Made by a program: the position numbers and the translations under genes
Notes under the pieces: model-generated
What the model saw: the letters and a program-made list of their open reading frames with translations, nothing else
Told to the model about the DNA's origin: nothing
The model's database searches: none
Shown: one piece after another, positions 59,114-64,000 of the stretch
How positions within the stretch are numbered: position 1 is the stretch's first letter
How the letters are laid out: each line of letters begins with the position of its first letter
Assembly: GCF_002994745.2 (NCBI RefSeq)
Contig: NC_037093.1
Coordinates: 67,351,510-67,415,509, forward strand
Length of the DNA: 64,000 nt
Direction: 5' to 3'
Origin: Rosa chinensis
Lineage: Eukaryota > Streptophyta > Magnoliopsida > Rosales > Rosaceae

Positions 59114-59707
59114 TCTCGCTTTAATTTCCAATTTCAATAATTTACACCCGCCAAAATTGGCAAATTTTTTCAGCACAAATTGGGGAACAAATTTATTGGC
59201 TTATAGCATTATGTTTTCCTCATACAACATCCACCCTTTGGTTTACATTTTGGTTAATTACTTGAAATCAACAAAAAATTTACCAGAAGGCCAAAAGAAC
59301 AAGAAAGTTTAGCAGAGAACAAAATACAGCATGTCGGTCTGGAATCTAATTGATCTAAATGATATAAACAGCAACAACAACTAGTCAATCCAGCGGTCCC
59401 TCGCATAAATCTTCATTTCTAATATATGAACATGGTTACTAGTACAATGAACTCGCGCAAATACTTGCACTTATAATTAAAATCAACTGCAGTGAAAGTT
59501 GCATGTATTTGATCCTCTACACTTTTACACATGGTTATAAACCCCAAAATCCTAGATATCCATTCTTTCAAGCACATTGAATTCCTTTCCCGCATGTATA
59601 ACCATGAGAACTGCTTTAAAAAAATTGGTTAGATCTGCAATATCTAATCCGTACGTAGATCTCACACAACCACAAAAACTCGCTTCTGTAAAGATAGAAC
59701 AGCAGGG
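59114..59707. other. Convergent 3' regions of the DUF4378 and PRP40 genes
   Basis: Both genes end here, facing each other. The 600 bp are AT-rich and probably made up of the two 3' untranslated regions. No terminator-like structure stands out. Confidence 0.5.
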
Positions 59708-62700
59708 CTACTGAATTTCCCCATCCTCACCAACCTCTCCATCTTCAAGTTCCTCATATCCACCATTTCTGCGGGAACCATCTCGATGTTCTCTCTTATG
59801 TCTTCTGTGTCGATTTTCACTGTCAGATTCAGGTGTATATGCACGCTACATGAAACATCAGGAAATAATAATTACTTTTTCATAGCTAAAAAGTTTAAAC
59901 CAGATATATCATACAATAAGTTCCACGTACTTTTCTTGATTTTTTGCGGTCACTACTATGTCTGTGCTTCTTAGAGTCCTCTTTCTCATCCTTATCAGAA
60001 CCCACATCATCAATAGAACTTTGATGCCGCTTCCGATGCTTCCTATCTTTGTCTTTCTCCCTTTTCTTATCTTCTTTGTGGTCATGACTATCAGTTAAGT
60101 CCACATTTTCACTATCTGTTTCATCCTTCTTAGATCGTTCCTTTCCCTTTTCTTTTTCACGTTCTCTCTCCTTCTCCTTTCTCTCCTTATCCTTCCGCTT
60201 CTCTTTCTCCTCTCTTTCCTTCTCCTTTTTCGCCTGCAAAGGTTAAGACCGGGACAAAAATGTCAAATTCTTGACTTTAGTAGATAACAATTCATTACAT
60301 CCATCACTTGCACAAGGATATAAACACTGAGAGTTAAAATTAAAAGAAGGCTCAAACTCTCGATCTCAAGAAGCATTAAGGTCTACACACACACTTGAAT
60401 AAAAAGCCAAAAAATCTAAATCAAGCCAGCAGCATATATTTCAGAACCCACCCTGATCAAATTCTACAACCCGAGTTAGATACAAGGAAGAGATAGTCAA
60501 CATTTTGCACACCATATCAGGCAGGGAAACCATAACTGGGGTGGGTCTAGAACAGCGAATTTATCAGTGTGAAAGGGAAACCATGATAACGGGAAAAAAG
60601 GGTTCCAACCTAGTATATGGGCACATCGAGTAGCAATAATATATCTAACCACAAACCAAATGCAACCCCTTCATTACCTCTTCATTCACCCAAAATGATC
60701 TGCTTCACATTTTTCAGTGAAGAAAATCTAACCAAACGCAAAATCTGTGGGTCCCTTAAACGGGAACTGTGAACTTCTTAAGGAGCAGGATTTGGGCAGG
60801 AATGAAAACATTTACCAAATTATAAATCACACAAGCATCTTTTGAATCAGCGTCAATCAATTATTCACACTAGAAACATTTTAACCCACACTTCATCTTA
60901 GAGCTCAAATTTTATATGCCATGTAGCATGAGGTCTTAGTTGGTTTTTCAAGAAATAACTAATGAAGTATAATGATAGCCACAGCATATAACAGACAGTA
61001 AAAACCACACCTTTTCCTCCTCACGCTTGCGTTCTTTCTCTTTGGCCTTCTCGTGTAAACTTGTAATATATTCCTCAAAAACTTCCTTTCCAGAGTTCTC
61101 GTCCCCAACTGATCTGAAAATAATGTAGGTAGAAAAAAAAGATTATAAAATAATAATTAAATAAATATAATCCAATTGAAGCAAGTTATAAAAATTAAAT
61201 ACATAGTATGATCAGAAAGACCTGTATTCTTGGGTCTCTTCAAAAAGGTGTTTGCAATCTTCCCAGTTAGAAGAAGCAGTTATTTCCTACAAGGCAAAAC
61301 AAATTGGGTCAATTCAATGATTGACATCTCATATAAGTTAATACTATTCGTCCATTAGAGTGCCACCGGACCTTGAATGTGTGCAAAAGCTTAGTGAAGT
61401 CATCAGCAAGTCGTTGACGCTTCTTTGCTTCTTTTTCCTCCTTCTCCTTGGCTCTCTCTAATATCTCCTCATATGCAAGCTTCAAGAAGTAAAAATATTA
61501 GCAGACTGTCAAGCCGCACAGTATGTAAAAAGTGCATGTCATAAGAATGGAATGAACAGTCACCAAACAAAGTTGGTATTAGCTGATTTAAAGACCAAAC
61601 CAAACTTCATCCTGTCATGCATGAATTCAGCGTGATACAGATGATAGCATTACCATGTATTCAATTTGCCAAATGAGAAGAAGATAATGATGCACTTCGA
61701 TTAATTACTGGCTGTCATCTTTCAGATCCTTCAGCATTTAGCCTCTATCTAATGAGGAAGCAATCACTCATGTAAACAATATTGATTTTCTTTCGAATTA
61801 GGTCCATGTAATTAAGCCATCTGAATTCAATATACACAAGTATATAAAAGGCCCGTGGAAGAAAAACTAGTAAACTTTTAAACCAAGAAGCATATAATTT
61901 TCTCCCAACCAGGAGCGAAACTGCTGCAAACATTGTAAACTTTTAAGAAAGTATGAGAAGCAACTTCAATATAATTTAATGCAACACACAAACCACTTTT
62001 CTTTCAATTAAGCAGGTATGAGGAAAATATGTCAGGAACCAATAAATAACACACTCAACACATGTTTTACAGACCTTCCGATTTCACATATGCTAATGGC
62101 AATAATTCGTTCAGTTCAACACAGCAAAAGAATATATTGAAAAGAAAGGAAAAAGTTAAAGTTTAGGATGGTTACCTTTAAGTTGAGCTCTGGAATTGAT
62201 GGGGAACCAATATCTTTCACAACAGCAGCCTTAAATTCTTCAAATGTCCATGAGGAAACCATTGCAATCTGTGGGGGAGAAAAAAGCACCTGATAAATGA
62301 CATGTTTTTTAAAATGCCAAGCAAGTTCATAACATCTTACCTGCCCTTGCTTCATTGCATCCTTTACCCGTGCTTTATCTTCCAAAAACTGTCAATAAGT
62401 GAAAGTAAAATGTCACATAAAAAGTGACATCCACTGCAGGTTGTAGTGAAATTTGAACTTAAACTACCAATCATAGTAACTTCGCTATTCTAGGGCCTAA
62501 ATATAGCTAATCCAGTGTTTGGTTCAATAATTTTCCAAAGAATGAGAATCCCTTGATGTGGTTTGATATGTTTATGGTCCCAAAGGGATCATCTGTTTAA
62601 TATCATTATGATTCAAACAATGGAAAAACATGAACTAAACAGAATAAAAAATAAAACCAATGATCATAGTAAATGAATCAGAACATCTGTGGTGTAAAAT

Positions 62701-63533
62701 GACAGGCAACATACCTGTTTCTCTAATTCTTCAGCAACATCCTCAAACAAATCTTTTGGTGTTGAACCAGATGTGTTTAATGCAACAGCTTCGTACTGTG
62801 GCAAGTCTTTGACCTACAATTAATCCAAAGACAATAATAAGTATCAAACGAAACTTCTGATGCATGAGTTATTCCCATACCGTTGCCTTTCAATTTAATA
62901 TACTCCTTCATATATTATCAAAAATTTAAAGTGTAGCACCTTCATACAGTAATCGCGCCACTGACTTTTAGCTGTAAGAGTACCGTCAGCAGCATGTTCT
63001 TCCAAGAGCTTGCGAAACTCATCCCGGTTTTTCCTCTCAATCCGCCTCAATTGTTCCTGAAATTTAGTGAAATACAAATATAAAAAAATAAAACTATAAG
63101 AAAAGTAATATGCCTTCATGCAAATTATACCTTTTGCATCTTCTTTTGCTCCTCTTCCTCCTTCTCAAGGTCACGAATATAGTCCTGCCACAGACCATGA
63201 TACAGTTATAGCATACAGGAACAACCAATCCTCACAAAGACACATAAAATGAATCATATATTATGTGATCTACCTGGAAAATGAGCAAGCGGTCAAGCTT
63301 TTCAAGACGCAAGCATCTCTCATCGTCCTCTAAGCGATCTTGAACTTTACGCCATTGGCTGTTCACCTACAAGTGCATGGCGATCATGGAAAATGTTATC
63401 TATAAAAGCAATCACAATATATACACATATCCATTCATTTTACAAGATTTACCTTAATAAAGTCGCAAGACTCCAGAAATTCCCTGTACTCTGATATATT
63501 CCTCCTATGCTCTTCAGCAGCGTATTCTTTCTC
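59708..63533 (-). CDS. PRP40A: Pre-mRNA-processing protein 40 (PRP40), C-terminal part
   Basis: Exons in coding order: 63533-63453, 63366-63274, 63184-63131, 63056-62940, 62813-62715, 62388-62341, 62268-62176, 61479-61372, 61286-61222, 61113-61011, 60233-59931, 59845-59708. They give 433 codons plus stop, and the 5' part lies beyond the window. FF-type repeats appear: [20 protein letters not shown], then [40 protein letters not shown] with SQWRDYC; and [14 protein letters not shown]. These bind phosphorylated RNA polymerase II and splicing factors. The C-terminal 147 aa are a Lys/Glu/Arg/Ser-rich tail typical of plant PRP40. The WW domains that define the N-terminus are not in the window. PRP40A versus PRP40B cannot be decided here. 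The protein acts in U1 snRNP-linked 5' splice-site recognition. Confidence 0.9.
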
Positions 63534-64000
63534 CTGCAGTCAAATATGCAACTTAAGCAGTAAGAATAGCCACCTTGAAGACATACAAACTACCTAATTC
63601 AGCTGTCCACTTCAGAAGGGAACAATGTGATGCATGGCAACCAATTCACAGAAAAAGATAAATGTAGCTCGTAGTTCAACTTGTTTCTCCCTTTTGCGTG
63701 GAGCTAAAGAATTTAAGTTTATGCTCTTTGCTAACTGCTTATATCCACTGTCATCTAGCGTGTCAAAATCTATGTACCATTACACCTAAAGGGCAATTCA
63801 CCAAAAGGACAAGGAAAATGAGGAAACCACATTAAAGATGAGCCTTATTTAAGCTAATTGGACGCAAAGTAAAAAGTGGAGATTAGTTAGCTACACATGG
63901 TTCTTCTGGACATGATGGGAATTAATTACTTAATCCAAGGTCAGAGAAGATTCATGAAGAAAGGGTATACCCACTCTTTAATTACTCTTTTATTCCTTTA
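63534..64000 (-). other. Intron of PRP40
   Basis: No further exon with suitable splice borders is seen upstream of 63533 in the gene direction, so this stretch is read as intron continuing beyond the window. Confidence 0.55.

Noticed and set aside
59895..60239. Lys/Glu-rich minus-strand ORF as a separate gene
   Set aside because: It is exon 11 of the in-window PRP40 exon chain; neighbouring exons join it in phase.

Overview
This is plant nuclear DNA. Long AT-rich spacers separate intron-containing genes with GT-AG introns, a nuclear tRNA-Asp is present, and the spacers hold MITEs, SINEs, LINE ends and Pack-MULE-like elements. Every recognised protein is a land-plant type. The gene set fits a core eudicot, probably a rosid; I cannot fix the species from sequence alone.

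Layout. 1-216 (-) is the N-terminal part of a small plant protein that runs off the left edge. 361-5400 is repeat-rich spacer. 5898-7363 (+) is an LCAT-like acyltransferase/lipase gene with an upstream ORF whose stop overlaps its start codon. 7364-12480 is spacer with a Tourist-like MITE and a LINE 3' end. 13193-14548 (+) is a PUB30/31-type U-box E3 ligase. 16036-17399 is a Mutator-like element with a 9-bp target duplication. 18472-20755 (+) is a BSD-domain protein. 21934-22449 (+) is a three-exon CYSTM microprotein gene. 22450-27320 holds decayed duplications interrupted by a LINE-like insert and a hAT element. 27614-28822 (+) is a CF9/PP2-A10-like protein. 31616-31231 (-) is a phytosulfokine precursor. 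32238-34693 holds foldback, hAT, SINE and CACTA pieces. 35885-36220 (+) is a small conserved protein. 37867-37938 (-) is tRNA-Asp(GTC). 38226-42188 (+) is a 12-exon CW7-like gene. 43696-44849 is a Pack-MULE carrying a piece of a TIR-NBS-LRR resistance gene. 45499-45972 (+) is a bZIP factor. 49996-55401 (+) is an 18-exon KIN-7N kinesin. 57300-57516 is a complete SINE. 57780-59113 (+) is a DUF4378 protein with an apparent frameshift. 59708-63533 (-) is the C-terminal half of splicing factor PRP40.

The genes are not an operon and serve unrelated functions: lipid, ubiquitin, peptide signalling, transcription, mitosis and splicing. Their order is informative. From memory of Arabidopsis gene numbering, U-box, BSD, CF9-like and PSK match At3g49780-49810 (and At5g65870-65920), while CF9-like, CW7, bZIP and kinesin match At1g59510-59540. 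The window therefore appears to keep a block that is split in Arabidopsis.

No CRISPR, phage, operon-type or defence system is present. The most unusual signals are a series of about eleven very short insertions, mostly only an A-rich LINE tail of 10-64 bp between target-site duplications, and the resistance-gene fragment captured by a Mutator-like element.
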